Of a stretch of DNA of 36,568 bases, positions 1 to 8,793 are shown one piece after another. The notes beneath the pieces are model-generated. The model saw only the letters and a program-made list of their open reading frames with translations, did no database searches and was not told where the DNA came from. The position numbers were made by a program, and so were the translations under genes. This stretch comes from Alphaproteobacteria bacterium (GTDB lineage Bacteria > Pseudomonadota > Alphaproteobacteria > Rickettsiales > JABCZZ01). The stretch spans positions 1 through 36,568 of the forward strand of contig JABDAT010000014.1 of assembly GCA_013288985.1 (NCBI GenBank). The letters are read 5' to 3'. Within the stretch, counting starts at the first letter, position 1. Each line of letters begins with the position of its first letter.

Positions 1-257
1 ACGACGGAGAATAGAATCATAACGCCGCCCATGGTGGGCGTGCCTTTCTTGGTAAGCAGGTGCGATTCGGGACCGTCTTCGCGTATGGGCTGGCCTTCGC
101 GCTGTTTGGCTTTAAGCCATCGTATAATAGCAGGGCCGCAGAGGAAGGTCATAACCAGGGAGGTAAGTACTGCGCCGCCGCTTCGGAAAGTAATATATTT
201 AAAAAGGTTGAAAGGTTCAAAATCATGCGCAAGCGGATAGAGCAGATTATAGAGCAT
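1..257 (-). CDS. mraY: MraY, phospho-N-acetylmuramoyl-pentapeptide transferase (N-terminal part, cut by window edge)
   Basis: MraY is the integral membrane enzyme that moves phospho-MurNAc-pentapeptide from UDP onto undecaprenyl phosphate to make lipid I. Only the first 85 residues are in the window. Translation of the minus strand from the ATG at 257 gives a start MLYNLLYPL, a first hydrophobic segment (about residues 27-40, [16 protein letters not shown]) and then the family signature KKGTPTMGG at about residues 69-77, which is diagnostic. The start codon lies inside the end of murF (11-bp overlap), so the two are translationally coupled. It is the seventh gene of the mraZ-led operon and presumably depends on the promoter near 6910. 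The gene continues beyond position 1. Confidence 0.95.
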   Translation of the reverse strand, partial: MLYNLLYPLAHDFEPFNLFKYITFRSGGAVLTSLVMTFLCGPAIIRWLKAKQREGQPIREDGPESHLLTKKGTPTMGGVMILFSV

Positions 258-1671
258 CAACGGATTCCTTTGTATTATGATGCGTTAGTGTTAACAGGGC
301 ATCGCGGACAATATCCATATGGCTGCCACGCGATCCTTTGATAAGCACGATATCATTCTCTTGTAACGCACCTGATACTGCATCCACAAGCAAATCCGCA
401 GTCTTTGCATGCGCTCCCTGCATGGAAGCGGGCACAATATCATACAAATGCTTCATTAAGGGACCGGCCGCATATAGTTTATCGATACTATACTGCTCCA
501 ATATTCCGAGCAATCCTTTATGCAAATCTACGGACGCCACACCGAGCTCCAACATATCGCCAAGCACCACAATTTTACGCGATGCGCCACCGTTATGCGC
601 ATACAGCTCTGCCAGCTTCGCAATGCCCGCTCCCATGGAACTGGGACTGGCATTATAGCAATCGTCAATCAAGGTGATAACCCCTTTGGCAAGCGCTACG
701 CGGTGCAGTCTCCCGCGCCCGTCGGGCTCGTGGAAATGGGTTAATGCCGCCGCCGCATCGGCCAAATCGGCACCCGCAGCCGTAACCGCCGCAAGCGCTG
801 CAAGCGATGTCAATGCCCAGTGGCGGCCCATCGTTCCCAAACGATAGGTAATCGCAGTGCCGCCGATATTTGCTTCCGTCTGAGAGCCAAATTCCGTAAG
901 CGCATAATCTATTAAACGGCATTGCGCTTTCTCATGCGCGCCAAATGATATCACGTTCTTAATGCCGTGCGTGCCTGCGTGCCCTAACAACCGATCATAA
1001 AAACGATTATCGCGATTTAAAATAATAACACCGTCCTTGGGCATGCCTTCCATGATTTCAGCCTTGGCGTCGGCAATCGCATCAACATTGGCAAAAAATT
1101 CCAGATGCACCGCCTCCACATTGGTTATTACAGCAATATCAGGACGCAGGATGCGCGTAAGAAACGATAATTCCCCGGCATGATTCATCCCCAGTTCAAA
1201 AACACCATAAGGTGATTCTCTGGGTAAATTGGCAAGTGATAATGGCAGGCCAATGTGATTGTTAAGATTACCCTGGGTGGCATAGACGCTGCCCGTTCCG
1301 GCCAGCGCCGTACGGATGGCTTCTTTGGTGCCGGTCTTGCCGACGCTGCCGGTAACCGCAATAATTTTTGCATGTGTACGTTTGCGTGCTGCAACCGCCA
1401 TATCCACCAGCGCCTTATACGTATCAGGCACGACAATCAAAGATGATGCAGGGTGAATGCCTTCAGGCACGCGGTGCACCAAAGCCGCCACCGCGCCGCG
1501 CGCTAACGCGTCCTTCACATAATCATGACCATCGACGCGGTCGCCTTTAAGCGCCACAAAAAGTGCGCCCTGCTGCAATTTGCGGCTGTCAATCGTGACA
1601 GAAGACGCCTCAAAAGCAGCGCCCTGCAAGGTGCCGTTAGTTACTTCTCTGATTTCGTTGCTTTTCCACAT
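247..1671 (-). CDS. murF: MurF, UDP-MurNAc-tripeptide--D-Ala-D-Ala ligase
   Basis: MurF is a cytoplasmic Mur ligase that adds D-Ala-D-Ala to UDP-MurNAc-tripeptide with ATP, completing the pentapeptide precursor used by MraY. The 474-residue length is normal for the family. The N-terminal Mur domain contains [15 protein letters not shown] (about 29-43), the P-loop is TGSVGKTG (107-114), the central domain has ELGMNHAGE, and the C-terminal domain begins around [11 protein letters not shown], a typical MurF stretch. The ATG at 1671 shares one base with the murE stop (TAATG), which fixes the start. Position in the operon, directly after murE and before mraY, is the canonical order. Confidence 0.97.
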   Translation of the reverse strand: MWKSNEIREVTNGTLQGAAFEASSVTIDSRKLQQGALFVALKGDRVDGHDYVKDALARGAVAALVHRVPEGIHPASSLIVVPDTYKALVDMAVAARKRTHAKIIAVTGSVGKTGTKEAIRTALAGTGSVYATQGNLNNHIGLPLSLANLPRESPYGVFELGMNHAGELSFLTRILRPDIAVITNVEAVHLEFFANVDAIADAKAEIMEGMPKDGVIILNRDNRFYDRLLGHAGTHGIKNVISFGAHEKAQCRLIDYALTEFGSQTEANIGGTAITYRLGTMGRHWALTSLAALAAVTAAGADLADAAAALTHFHEPDGRGRLHRVALAKGVITLIDDCYNASPSSMGAGIAKLAELYAHNGGASRKIVVLGDMLELGVASVDLHKGLLGILEQYSIDKLYAAGPLMKHLYDIVPASMQGAHAKTADLLVDAVSGALQENDIVLIKGSRGSHMDIVRDALLTLTHHNTKESVDAL

Positions 1672-3155
1672 TACTTTGTTCTCTGCTCACATAATTTAAC
1701 CGCATAACGTGCGATCTCAGCATCATCGAAAGGCAATATTTTATCTCCGACAATCTGGGTTTTTTCATGCCCCTTGCCTGCAATTAACAGCACATCGCCT
1801 TTGTGCAGCGACTTAATCGCAACCGCGATAGCTTCTGCCCTCTCGCCCACATTTTTAGCACCCGGCGCACCCATCAATACTTCATTGCGAATCTGGGCCG
1901 GGTCCTCGGTGCGCGGATTATCATCGGTCACAATCACTTCATCAGCCAGCTCAATTGCGGCTTTTCCCATTTCCGACCGTTTACCTTTATCGCGATCGCC
2001 ACCGCAGCCAAAAACCACCACAAGCTTGCCTTTGGTATGTGGACGCATTGTTTTGAGCACATTGGCAAGCGCTGCAGGCGTATGGGCATAATCGACAAAA
2101 ATAGCGGCGCCGCTGGGATGATTGGCTACTTTTTCCACGCGTCCCGGCACGCTATGCAGATGCGGCAAATGCTTTAATCCGTCTTCAATGCTGCCGCCGC
2201 ACCCCACATATAAACCCAGTGCTGCAAGCGCATTCATGGCCTGGAAGGCACCCACCATATGCAACATGAAATGCTGCGACTTGCCCATAATCTCGGCCTG
2301 GATCGCAAGCCCTTCGAGCGTCGGCGTTATTTTCATGATGCGGTATTCGGTACCGTTATGGCCGTAACTGATCACATTTATATTGCGATCAGAGCATGCT
2401 TTTTTCAACCTGCGGAATTTAGCATCATCGGCATTGAGCACGGCAGTGCCCTGCACGGAAAGTATTTCAGTGAATAAGCGCATCTTTGCGCGGAAATACG
2501 CTTCCAGCGTATGATGATAATCAAGATGATCGCGCGTTAAATTGGTAAATGCGGCAGCGCGCAACTGCACCCCATCAAGACGGTATTGATCGAGCCCATG
2601 ACTGGATGCTTCAAACGCCACATACGGACATTGCTCTCCTGCAAGCGATTGCAATATCTGGTGCAGCTGCACGGGATCCGGCGTGGTGTTAATGGCCGGA
2701 AAGTTTGCGCTTTTAAGCGATCCAAGCACGCCAAGCGTGCCGATGGATGCCGCCTTCTGGTAACTCATCTGCCAGAGCTGGCGAAAGAAATCTGCAGTGG
2801 ATGTCTTGCCGTCTGTTCCCGTTACGGCAGCAATATAAGGAGGCTGCGGCACATAAAACGCGCCCGCCAATCTGGCAAGTGCCAGGCGCACATTTTCCAC
2901 TTTGATAAGCACTACGGATTTGGGTAATACAAGCTTACTGTCATAATTGGCTACTACTGCAACCGCGCCCTTCTTGACAGCGTCCATGGCATAGGCGCTG
3001 CCATCCGCATGCGATCCACGCACCGCCACAAACAAGGCTCCGGGCGTTACCTGCCTGGAATCCGCCGTCACCGACGCAATCGGCAATTGCTCAGCATTGC
3101 CGTCCATTGATAAAGCGCCGTGATATGCAGCTAATAATTCAGTAAGAAACGGCAT
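1671..3155 (-). CDS. murE: MurE, UDP-MurNAc-L-Ala-D-Glu--meso-diaminopimelate ligase
   Basis: MurE is a cytoplasmic Mur ligase that adds the third stem-peptide residue. The 494-residue protein has the N-terminal substrate-binding domain (ADSRQVTPGALFVAVRG, about 31-47), an ATP-binding P-loop TGTDGKTS (112-119), the TTPDP stretch of the central domain and a C-terminal domain with DNPR at 412-415. DNPR is the signature of enzymes that use meso-diaminopimelate rather than lysine, so the peptidoglycan is expected to be of the DAP type. The start overlaps the ftsI end by 17 bp and the stop overlaps the murF start by one base, which indicates tight translational coupling. Confidence 0.97.
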   Translation of the reverse strand: MPFLTELLAAYHGALSMDGNAEQLPIASVTADSRQVTPGALFVAVRGSHADGSAYAMDAVKKGAVAVVANYDSKLVLPKSVVLIKVENVRLALARLAGAFYVPQPPYIAAVTGTDGKTSTADFFRQLWQMSYQKAASIGTLGVLGSLKSANFPAINTTPDPVQLHQILQSLAGEQCPYVAFEASSHGLDQYRLDGVQLRAAAFTNLTRDHLDYHHTLEAYFRAKMRLFTEILSVQGTAVLNADDAKFRRLKKACSDRNINVISYGHNGTEYRIMKITPTLEGLAIQAEIMGKSQHFMLHMVGAFQAMNALAALGLYVGCGGSIEDGLKHLPHLHSVPGRVEKVANHPSGAAIFVDYAHTPAALANVLKTMRPHTKGKLVVVFGCGGDRDKGKRSEMGKAAIELADEVIVTDDNPRTEDPAQIRNEVLMGAPGAKNVGERAEAIAVAIKSLHKGDVLLIAGKGHEKTQIVGDKILPFDDAEIARYAVKLCEQRTK

Positions 3156-4911
3156 GTAAAAATCTTTGGTTTGCGTTGTTGACCCAATATTGGTTCACGG
3201 CGTCTTCAGGTACATCAAAAACAGGGCGAATGCCATACATAGGCGCCATGCGGCTGATAATATTTCCGACGATTGGCGCGGCAATCCAGCCAGCGGTGGC
3301 AAATCCGTAGGTTGATTTATTGCCATGCGGCTCATCTATCATCACGAGCACAATATATTTGGGATCATCGACGGGAAATGTGGATAAGAATAATGCAAGA
3401 TTGGCATGGCGGCTATAACCACCGCCATCGGCCACTTTTTCCGCCGTGCCGGTTTTGCCGCCTACGCGATAGCCTGGAACGTCGGCCTTTTTACCGGTAC
3501 CGTATTCCACCACCATGCGCATGAGACGGCGCATCTGGCGCGATGTTTTTTCGCTGATAACGCGTGGCCACTCGCCCTTATCGCTATTGCCATCTTTGAC
3601 CAGGGTAAGCGGCTCAAGCAGCCCACCGTTTATAACCGAGGCAAAAGCGCGCACCAGATGCAGCGGCGTTACCGACATGCCATGGCCATAGGCAATCGTC
3701 ATGGTATTGATCTCGCGCCAGTCGCTGGGGTAATGCGGCAATGCCACTGCCGGCAATTCAATTTTCAGAGGATCCATCAAACCGACTTTGCGCAGGAATT
3801 GCTGCTGGCGTTCGGTGCCGATATCCATTGCCATGCGCACCGTGCCGATATTGGATGAATAGGTATAGATTTCGGGAATCGTAAGCCAGCGGTTCTGAGC
3901 ATGCTCATCACGAATGGTGAAATGGGAATATTCAATCGGGTGCGTGGCATCGTAACTGTCGTTGAGATTGGCAACTCCGTAATCGAGCGCCATGGCGGTG
4001 GTGAACGTCTTAAAGGTCGAGCCCATTTCATACGTGCCGCTTGATGCGCGGTTAAAGCGCGCATTATCAGGAGCATTGCCAGGCTCGTTGGCGTCGAAAT
4101 CAGGCAGGTTGGCCATAGCAAGCACTTCACCGGAATGCAGATCGAGCACTATGCCTGTAGCGCCAATGGCATTGAATGCCTCCATACCTTGTTTCACTTC
4201 TTCATGGACGATATTCTGCACCCTTAGATCGAGCGAGAGCTTCAATGGTTCCTTCTGTTCTTTTGTATCGCGCAGCCGTTCATCAAAATAGCGCTCTATC
4301 CCGGCAAGCCCCTTATTATCAATGCCGACAAAACCCACCACATGCGACAGCAGATTGCCGTAAGGGTAAATGCGCTTCTGTTCGGATTGAAAGTAAAGCC
4401 CCGGAATTCCCAGATTATTGGCGGCGTGCTGCTGCTTGGGCGTCAGATTGCGCTTTATCCAGACAAAATCGGCATCGCGCTTAAGCTTCCTGGCTAAATC
4501 CTTGGCATCGAGCTCTGGGAATGTTTTGCTGATTCGCACTGCCGCTTCGTCCGCATCCGGTATATCGCGCGGATTGGCAAATAACGATTCGGTGGAAAGC
4601 GAGGTGGCAAGCACCAGGCCATTCCTGTCGACAATATCATTACGCGCCAGTTTAAGAGGAGCAGACAGATCTTCCAATGTCTGGTCATCGGCGCTGCTTG
4701 CGGGAACGCTGACCAAAGCATTATCGTCACTGTGATGCAGCACCATTATTTCGATAAGGCGGCAACCGATGCCAACGAAAAACAGGAAAAAGAATGCGGT
4801 AATACAGAAAAGACGGATATGGCTTTGGTCGATGAGTTTCTTACCGCTGCTTTCGCGTTGTATAATATTTTTTCTGCGTGATGCCTGTCCGCGCACGATG
4901 TCATCGGACAT
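3139..4911 (-). CDS. ftsI: FtsI, septal peptidoglycan transpeptidase (PBP3)
   Basis: FtsI is the class B penicillin-binding protein that cross-links septal peptidoglycan in the divisome. I chose the ATG at 4911, giving 590 residues; a TTG 18 bp upstream is in frame but has nothing to favour it. A single N-terminal membrane anchor lies at about 32-56. A dimerisation/pedestal domain follows (RNDIVDRNGLVLATS). The transpeptidase motifs are all present: STFK with the catalytic Ser (298-301), SSN (352-354) and KTGT (486-489). The gene overlaps ftsL by 11 bp upstream and murE by 17 bp downstream. It could in principle be another class B PBP, but position between ftsL and murE settles it. Confidence 0.96.
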   Translation of the reverse strand: MSDDIVRGQASRRKNIIQRESSGKKLIDQSHIRLFCITAFFFLFFVGIGCRLIEIMVLHHSDDNALVSVPASSADDQTLEDLSAPLKLARNDIVDRNGLVLATSLSTESLFANPRDIPDADEAAVRISKTFPELDAKDLARKLKRDADFVWIKRNLTPKQQHAANNLGIPGLYFQSEQKRIYPYGNLLSHVVGFVGIDNKGLAGIERYFDERLRDTKEQKEPLKLSLDLRVQNIVHEEVKQGMEAFNAIGATGIVLDLHSGEVLAMANLPDFDANEPGNAPDNARFNRASSGTYEMGSTFKTFTTAMALDYGVANLNDSYDATHPIEYSHFTIRDEHAQNRWLTIPEIYTYSSNIGTVRMAMDIGTERQQQFLRKVGLMDPLKIELPAVALPHYPSDWREINTMTIAYGHGMSVTPLHLVRAFASVINGGLLEPLTLVKDGNSDKGEWPRVISEKTSRQMRRLMRMVVEYGTGKKADVPGYRVGGKTGTAEKVADGGGYSRHANLALFLSTFPVDDPKYIVLVMIDEPHGNKSTYGFATAGWIAAPIVGNIISRMAPMYGIRPVFDVPEDAVNQYWVNNANQRFLHAVSY

Positions 4912-5269
4912 GGGCAACACCGCTGGCAAGCGTTAAACCGTCCGTCTGCGGCGCTTCATCTTCGCGTTCATTGGCCTGCTGAGATGCTGCTGTTCGCTGA
5001 CTATAAGGAAAGCTTGCAAAATCGGCAATCTGCTGGGCGTGGGCGGGCTTCACATCAAGGTATTTGGCTGACAGCTGGCGCAGGCGATCCGGCCTGTTAA
5101 GATAGGTCCATTCCGCGTCGAGTACATGCAGGTTTTTCTTTTCTTCACGCAATTGTTTTTCGGTTACCGCCACTTCGGTACGAATGGCCTGTACTTTATA
5201 TTTCACCATATAAAGGCCCAGCGCGCCCACCAGGAATAATACGCCCCACAATATGGTTGAGCGCATCAT
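4901..5269 (-). CDS. ftsL: FtsL-like cell division protein
   Basis: This is a 122-residue bitopic membrane protein. It has a short cytoplasmic start, one hydrophobic span (about residues 5-24, TILWGVLFLVGALGLYMVKY) and then a periplasmic heptad-rich helix (about 28-55, with EVAVTEKQLREEKKNLHVL). FtsL forms a coiled-coil complex with FtsB and FtsQ and activates FtsW/FtsI at the septum. FtsL sequences are poorly conserved, so the call rests mainly on topology, size and position between rsmH and ftsI. The motif AEWTYLNRPDRLRQLSAKYL after the coil is the usual alphaproteobacterial FtsL end of the helix. The start ATG overlaps the rsmH stop by 4 bp (ATGA). Confidence 0.88.
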   Translation of the reverse strand: MMRSTILWGVLFLVGALGLYMVKYKVQAIRTEVAVTEKQLREEKKNLHVLDAEWTYLNRPDRLRQLSAKYLDVKPAHAQQIADFASFPYSQRTAASQQANEREDEAPQTDGLTLASGVAHVR

Positions 5270-6249
5270 GCCGCCACCTCTGTGCGAATGGCGCAGCGTA
5301 ATTTAGCGGAACGCGCGCGCGGGTTGATACGTGCTTCGGACTGACTGGCCAAAACCGGTTTTCTCTGAGGGAGAAAAAAAGTGGGGAGGCGGTAAGCGGC
5401 TGCCTTTTGAGTTGCCTCAACAGGCGGCAGATGACGCGACCCTCCCCTAGTTTCGCCAGAACGCGACTGGAAAAATTGTTTAACGATGCGGTCTTCAAGT
5501 GAATGGAACGTCACCATCACAAGCCGTCCGTCTTTAACGAGCAGCTGTTCTGCGGCGCCAAGCGCCCGCTCTAATTCGCCAAGCTCGTCGTTTACTTTGA
5601 TGCGCAGCGCCTGGAAACTGCGCGTGGACGGATCAATGCCGTCTTTGCCGCGCACAATGCGGCGGATGATATTGGCCAGTTCGCTCGTGCGCATAATCGG
5701 CGCTTCCAAACGGGCTTTAACAATCGCGCGCGCTATCTGGCGGGATTGGCGTTCTTCACCATAATAATAGAGTATATTGGCGAGTTCTTCTTCATCTGCA
5801 TTATTGACGATATCGGCCGCCGATTCGCCCTGCCCGCTCATGCGCATATCCAGCGGACCATCATTTTTAAATGAGAAGCCGCGCTCGGCATTGTCAATCT
5901 GCATGGACGACACGCCGATATCAAGCACCACGCCGTGGATGGATTTTACACCTTTGGCTTGCAGCAACTGCACCATGTCGCTGAAACTGCCCAGCAGCCA
6001 GAAAAACCGGCCCGGAAAAGCTTCTGCCAGTTTTTCCGCCAGCGCCTTCACGCTGGGATCGCGGTCAATGGCGTAGACTGTGCATTGTGCTGCTTCAAGC
6101 AACGCACGGCTATAGCCGCCTGCGCCAAACGTGCCGTCCAGATATATTTCGCCGTCCGTGGGCTGCATGGCCTCCAGCACCTCGGGAAGCATGACAGGAA
6201 TATGCCGCGCGTTTTCCCTGCTCTTCGCTGCTCGCTCCCCGCCACTCAT
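5266..6249 (-). CDS. rsmH: RsmH (MraW), 16S rRNA (cytosine-1402-N4)-methyltransferase
   Basis: RsmH methylates N4 of C1402 in 16S rRNA, in the ribosomal P site, using S-adenosylmethionine. The 327-residue protein opens with RHIPVMLPEVLEAM, followed by the SAM-binding loop LDGTFGAGGYSRALL (about 38-52) and the family blocks VLDIGVSSMQIDNAERGFSF and GPLDMRM. Near the C terminus come the blocks FHSLEDRIVKQFF and INPRARSAKLR. Length and motifs are normal. It overlaps mraZ by 4 bp (ATGA) and ftsL by 4 bp, so it is the second gene of the coupled operon. Confidence 0.97.
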   Translation of the reverse strand: MSGGERAAKSRENARHIPVMLPEVLEAMQPTDGEIYLDGTFGAGGYSRALLEAAQCTVYAIDRDPSVKALAEKLAEAFPGRFFWLLGSFSDMVQLLQAKGVKSIHGVVLDIGVSSMQIDNAERGFSFKNDGPLDMRMSGQGESAADIVNNADEEELANILYYYGEERQSRQIARAIVKARLEAPIMRTSELANIIRRIVRGKDGIDPSTRSFQALRIKVNDELGELERALGAAEQLLVKDGRLVMVTFHSLEDRIVKQFFQSRSGETRGGSRHLPPVEATQKAAAYRLPTFFLPQRKPVLASQSEARINPRARSAKLRCAIRTEVAA

Positions 6250-6716
6250 GATGCACCGCCTTCACCGCGCAAACGCAGACGCTTCTCACGGGCAAGCTCA
6301 CGGGCGCGGGCAGCATATTCCGCAAATGCACGCGGCTCCCATATCTCAAATGTTTCGCCTTTGCCGATAAATACCGCCATTTCAGTGATGCCAGCCACTT
6401 CAATCAGCGCTTCGGGCAGCATTACGCGCCCTTCGCCGTCAAAGGATAATTGCTGGCTGCCGCCCAGGATGGTGGTCGCAAATGCGTCGCGCTCTTCCGA
6501 AAAAGGATCGAGCAGTTCAATACGGTTTGATAGCTTGCGGATGCGCTCAATACCGCAGGCCTCGACGCAGTGGTTGATAAAAGAGGCATAGGCAATAATG
6601 CCCGAAAATTCTTCACCCTTGGGAGTGACTTTGGCAAGCGCTGAACGAAACGTCGCAGGCACGGAAACCCGGCCCTTCTTGTCGACTTTGTTCTGGTATG
6701 TGGAGAGGAAAAGCAT
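6246..6716 (-). CDS. mraZ: MraZ, transcriptional regulator of the division/cell wall operon
   Basis: MraZ is a double SpoVT/AbrB-fold DNA-binding protein that represses its own operon by binding TGGG direct repeats. From the ATG at 6716 it has 156 residues. It begins MLFLSTYQNKVDKKGRVSVP, the standard N terminus with the first DxKGR(V)xxP loop. The second half carries the repeat DGEGRVMLPEALIE at about 105-118. The frame is open a further 34 codons upstream to 6818, but that extension has no MraZ similarity, while the 6716 ATG has a GTAAGG ribosome-binding site, so I use the shorter form. The matching operator array is found just upstream at 6853-6896. Confidence 0.95.
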   Translation of the reverse strand: MLFLSTYQNKVDKKGRVSVPATFRSALAKVTPKGEEFSGIIAYASFINHCVEACGIERIRKLSNRIELLDPFSEERDAFATTILGGSQQLSFDGEGRVMLPEALIEVAGITEMAVFIGKGETFEIWEPRAFAEYAARARELAREKRLRLRGEGGAS

Positions 6717-6852
6717 TGCCTTACTTTCAAAATTACTTCGCTTCAACCTGTCGACTTCGCACTCGCACTCTCTCAAGCATCCGAAGGTGCACCGCACCTG
6801 CAGCCGCTTGCCCAGCAAATATCAACGCCCCTTATCCTTTCAATCTCATTTA

Positions 6853-6896
6853 TGGGATAGAATGGGATAAAATGGATAATTTTGGGTCTTAATGGG
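6853..6896. promoter_or_regulatory. MraZ operator: 10-bp-phased TGGG repeats
   Basis: On the plus strand TGGG occurs at 6853, 6863, 6883 and 6893, with TGGA at 6873, which is an exact 10-bp period over five positions. A further TGGG at 6914 is out of phase. MraZ is known to bind TGGG-type direct repeats separated by 5-6 bp in front of its own gene. The array begins right after the -10 box of the mraZ promoter, so bound protein would cover the transcription start. Confidence 0.88.
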
Positions 6897-6925
6897 AAAA
6901 TATTCCTATCGCATGGGATGGTCAA
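6897..6925 (-). promoter_or_regulatory. Predicted sigma70 promoter of the mraZ operon
   Basis: On the minus strand TTGACC (6920-6925), a 17-bp spacer and TATTTT (6897-6902) form a good -35/-10 pair. Transcription would start near 6890, inside the MraZ operator array, leaving a leader of about 170 nt before the mraZ ATG. The remainder of the 6717-7066 gap shows only AT-rich sequence and a weak direct repeat (ACAATAAA) near 6990 and 7055. Confidence 0.7.
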
Positions 6926-7066
6926 GTATAATAAGAGCAGAAAAACATAAATAATTCGGAGTACCAACAGTCATCAACCGCTGGAATTCACAATAAAATC
7001 AATATTAATTAATAAGTTGATTAGGAATTGGCGAGTAACAGCCGCCAAAAAATTCCACAATAAATT

Positions 7067-8518
7067 CTACACTGCGAGCGTGAGCGGTTTTTTCTCAGAC
7101 GCTTTGCTGACAAAGGATGTTTGAGCGGCAGAAGTGAGATTACTGTACTTCTTATCGTTTATCGCAAATGTCTTAGCGGGAGTTTCTGCCGTTATCACCT
7201 GCGGTGGCAAAGCCTCTTGCGTAGATTCTGTGGTGTTGGCTTTAAACCAGGGATTTTCATAACGCGATCTGTTTATTTCCTCACGCAGCAGCGTGTTTAT
7301 TTTTTCGCGTGAATCTTTGAATTCCACTCTCTCGCCCAAGAAATTAACAGTGGTTTGAATGGCAGCTTCGCGCTTGTCCTCAGGCACATGGTTTAAGACC
7401 TGGGCAGCCAGGCCATATACATCCTTTATCAAATCACCTTCAGTAATACTTCCGCCGGTCGTTTTATTGGAAAGCGCATAGAGGTTATTGCCCACAAGCA
7501 TGGAACTCGCCGTTGCCAGATCATATTTATAGAAATTACTGCTGGGGTCTTTCTTTCTCTCTTTAAACGCGCCGATGGTTGTGAATAACGTATTGGAAAG
7601 ACCAGACCAGCCGCCAATCCTCAAGGGTTTTTCCTGCACAAAAGCCCAGGCCTTTTCCAAAGGTCCGGCAGTTTTTAGTTTTTCAGGATCGGGCTTCTTT
7701 TCTTTTATGAATAAAGTAGAGCCAAACCCTAAACTGAAAATAACAGCTGTCGCCCGTTTCCAGGGATTTTTCTGATCTATGCCAGCCTTGAAATACGAAA
7801 CGCCGCCGGCCACTTCAGCCAAGGCTTTGATAGCACTTATATGCTCATGAATAAAATCATGCGCCTTTTCTAACAATCTGCCTTTGCCGGATCGCGTCTC
7901 TGCATTGAGAGCGGAACCGGAAGGTATTTCAATACCGTCATCTTCCAGATGATTTTTGAGTTTTTTAAGAAGCGACTTGAATTGCCTTTTGTCATCCTTA
8001 TCGCCGAATAAAGCTATCAGCAAATCACTGGATGAAAATGCAATGCCCGTTGCTATCTGTCCCCAATCTTTTTTGCCCGAAGCCTTATTGCGCGCAATGC
8101 CGGAGATAATATAAAGCGCATTGCCAATGGTGTAAAATATGCCTGCTCCCTTGAGGCTGTTATTCTTTATAGCATCCATCGCATTTCTGGATTCAGATTT
8201 ACCCGAATCATTGCTGGAGATGGCGGGCACGCCTTGCGCATATCCTCCCTCTTGCAGAATATTCACAAGCTCATTCGCATCTTTAATACCGGTGAGGCGC
8301 AATACAGGTTTTCCGTTGCGCGTGTCTGAAGAGCTCGCCCAACCTTTTTGCTTAAATATTTCACGCAACTCATGCAGCCTTGAATATTGCTCGGATGCAT
8401 TTTCAGATGCATAGATATAAGCTACAGCATTGCCTTTATCCTGTACGCGCACATCCATCTGCGCAACAAGCGATGGGCTGTTCCACTGATAGGTTTTTAC
8501 AAATGACGTCTTCGCCAT
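7067..8518 (-). CDS. Unknown membrane-associated protein, 483 aa
   Basis: I do not recognise this protein. Residues 1-95 look like a compact alpha/beta domain (strand-rich start, then LHELREIFKQKGW and a closing VLRLTGIKDANELVNILQEGGY). The rest contains several weakly hydrophobic, glycine-rich helices: GAGIFYTIGNALYIISGIA (about 124-142), ATGIAFSSSDLLIALFG, ALAEVAGGVSYFKAG, ATAVIFSLGFGSTLFI and GLSNTLFTTIGAF. There is no N-terminal signal peptide. The C-terminal 80 residues are polar and probably disordered, ending KKPLTLAV. It stands alone, divergent from the 8794 gene. Its upstream region carries the 11-bp-phased GTAAC promoter shared with other unknown genes in this window. An envelope or secreted substrate role is possible but is inference. 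Confidence 0.8.
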   Translation of the reverse strand: MAKTSFVKTYQWNSPSLVAQMDVRVQDKGNAVAYIYASENASEQYSRLHELREIFKQKGWASSSDTRNGKPVLRLTGIKDANELVNILQEGGYAQGVPAISSNDSGKSESRNAMDAIKNNSLKGAGIFYTIGNALYIISGIARNKASGKKDWGQIATGIAFSSSDLLIALFGDKDDKRQFKSLLKKLKNHLEDDGIEIPSGSALNAETRSGKGRLLEKAHDFIHEHISAIKALAEVAGGVSYFKAGIDQKNPWKRATAVIFSLGFGSTLFIKEKKPDPEKLKTAGPLEKAWAFVQEKPLRIGGWSGLSNTLFTTIGAFKERKKDPSSNFYKYDLATASSMLVGNNLYALSNKTTGGSITEGDLIKDVYGLAAQVLNHVPEDKREAAIQTTVNFLGERVEFKDSREKINTLLREEINRSRYENPWFKANTTESTQEALPPQVITAETPAKTFAINDKKYSNLTSAAQTSFVSKASEKKPLTLAV

Positions 8519-8558
8519 AATTAGGATTTTTCCCTTAATACCCTCTATAACATTCTTA

Positions 8559-8592
8559 TTTATAGCACGTATTGGTTACGGAAATGTTACAG
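8559..8592 (-). promoter_or_regulatory. Pho-box-like promoter of the 7067 gene
   Basis: In gene direction CTGTAAC (8592-8586), four bases and CCGTAAC (8581-8575) form two half-sites 11 bp apart, followed after exactly 10 bp by TATAAA (8564-8559). No good sigma70 -35 hexamer is present. The predicted leader is about 35 nt. Confidence 0.65.
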
Positions 8593-8716
8593 TTTCATCA
8601 TTTTTATATTATTTCTTTGGGAAGCAAATAGGCCTGAATCATGCCAAGAAGAATATACACATTAAGATGTTGATATTTAACCAAATGGCTTGTGTTCTTA
8701 AAATAAGCAACAACAA

Positions 8717-8762
8717 ACGTAACATAATCTTAACTTTAGTTAAACCATCGCCATGGTAAGCT
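8717..8762 (+). promoter_or_regulatory. Pho-box-like promoter of the 8794 gene
   Basis: Three half-sites on the plus strand, ACGTAAC (8717), TCTTAAC (8728) and GTTAAAC (8739), have an exact 11-bp period. A weak -10 (TAAGCT, 8757-8762) lies 11 bp after the last one. This is the only member of the set on the plus strand, and the repeats turn with the gene. Confidence 0.58.
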
Positions 8763-8793
8763 GAAAGCCTATTTCCTATAGGGTTAAGTGTAT

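Noticed and set aside
3406-3858. Open frame of 150 codons on the plus strand
   Set aside because: It is antisense to the transpeptidase domain of ftsI; a shadow of a GC-rich third-position coding strand.
5935-6591. Open frame of 218 codons on the plus strand
   Set aside because: It is antisense to rsmH and mraZ, both with intact family motifs; the translated product is Ser/Arg/Pro-rich and without any recognisable domain.
6246-6818. Longer mraZ start at 6818
   Set aside because: The 34-residue extension has no MraZ similarity, while the ATG at 6716 has a ribosome-binding site and the standard MLFLSTYQNKVDKKGR start.
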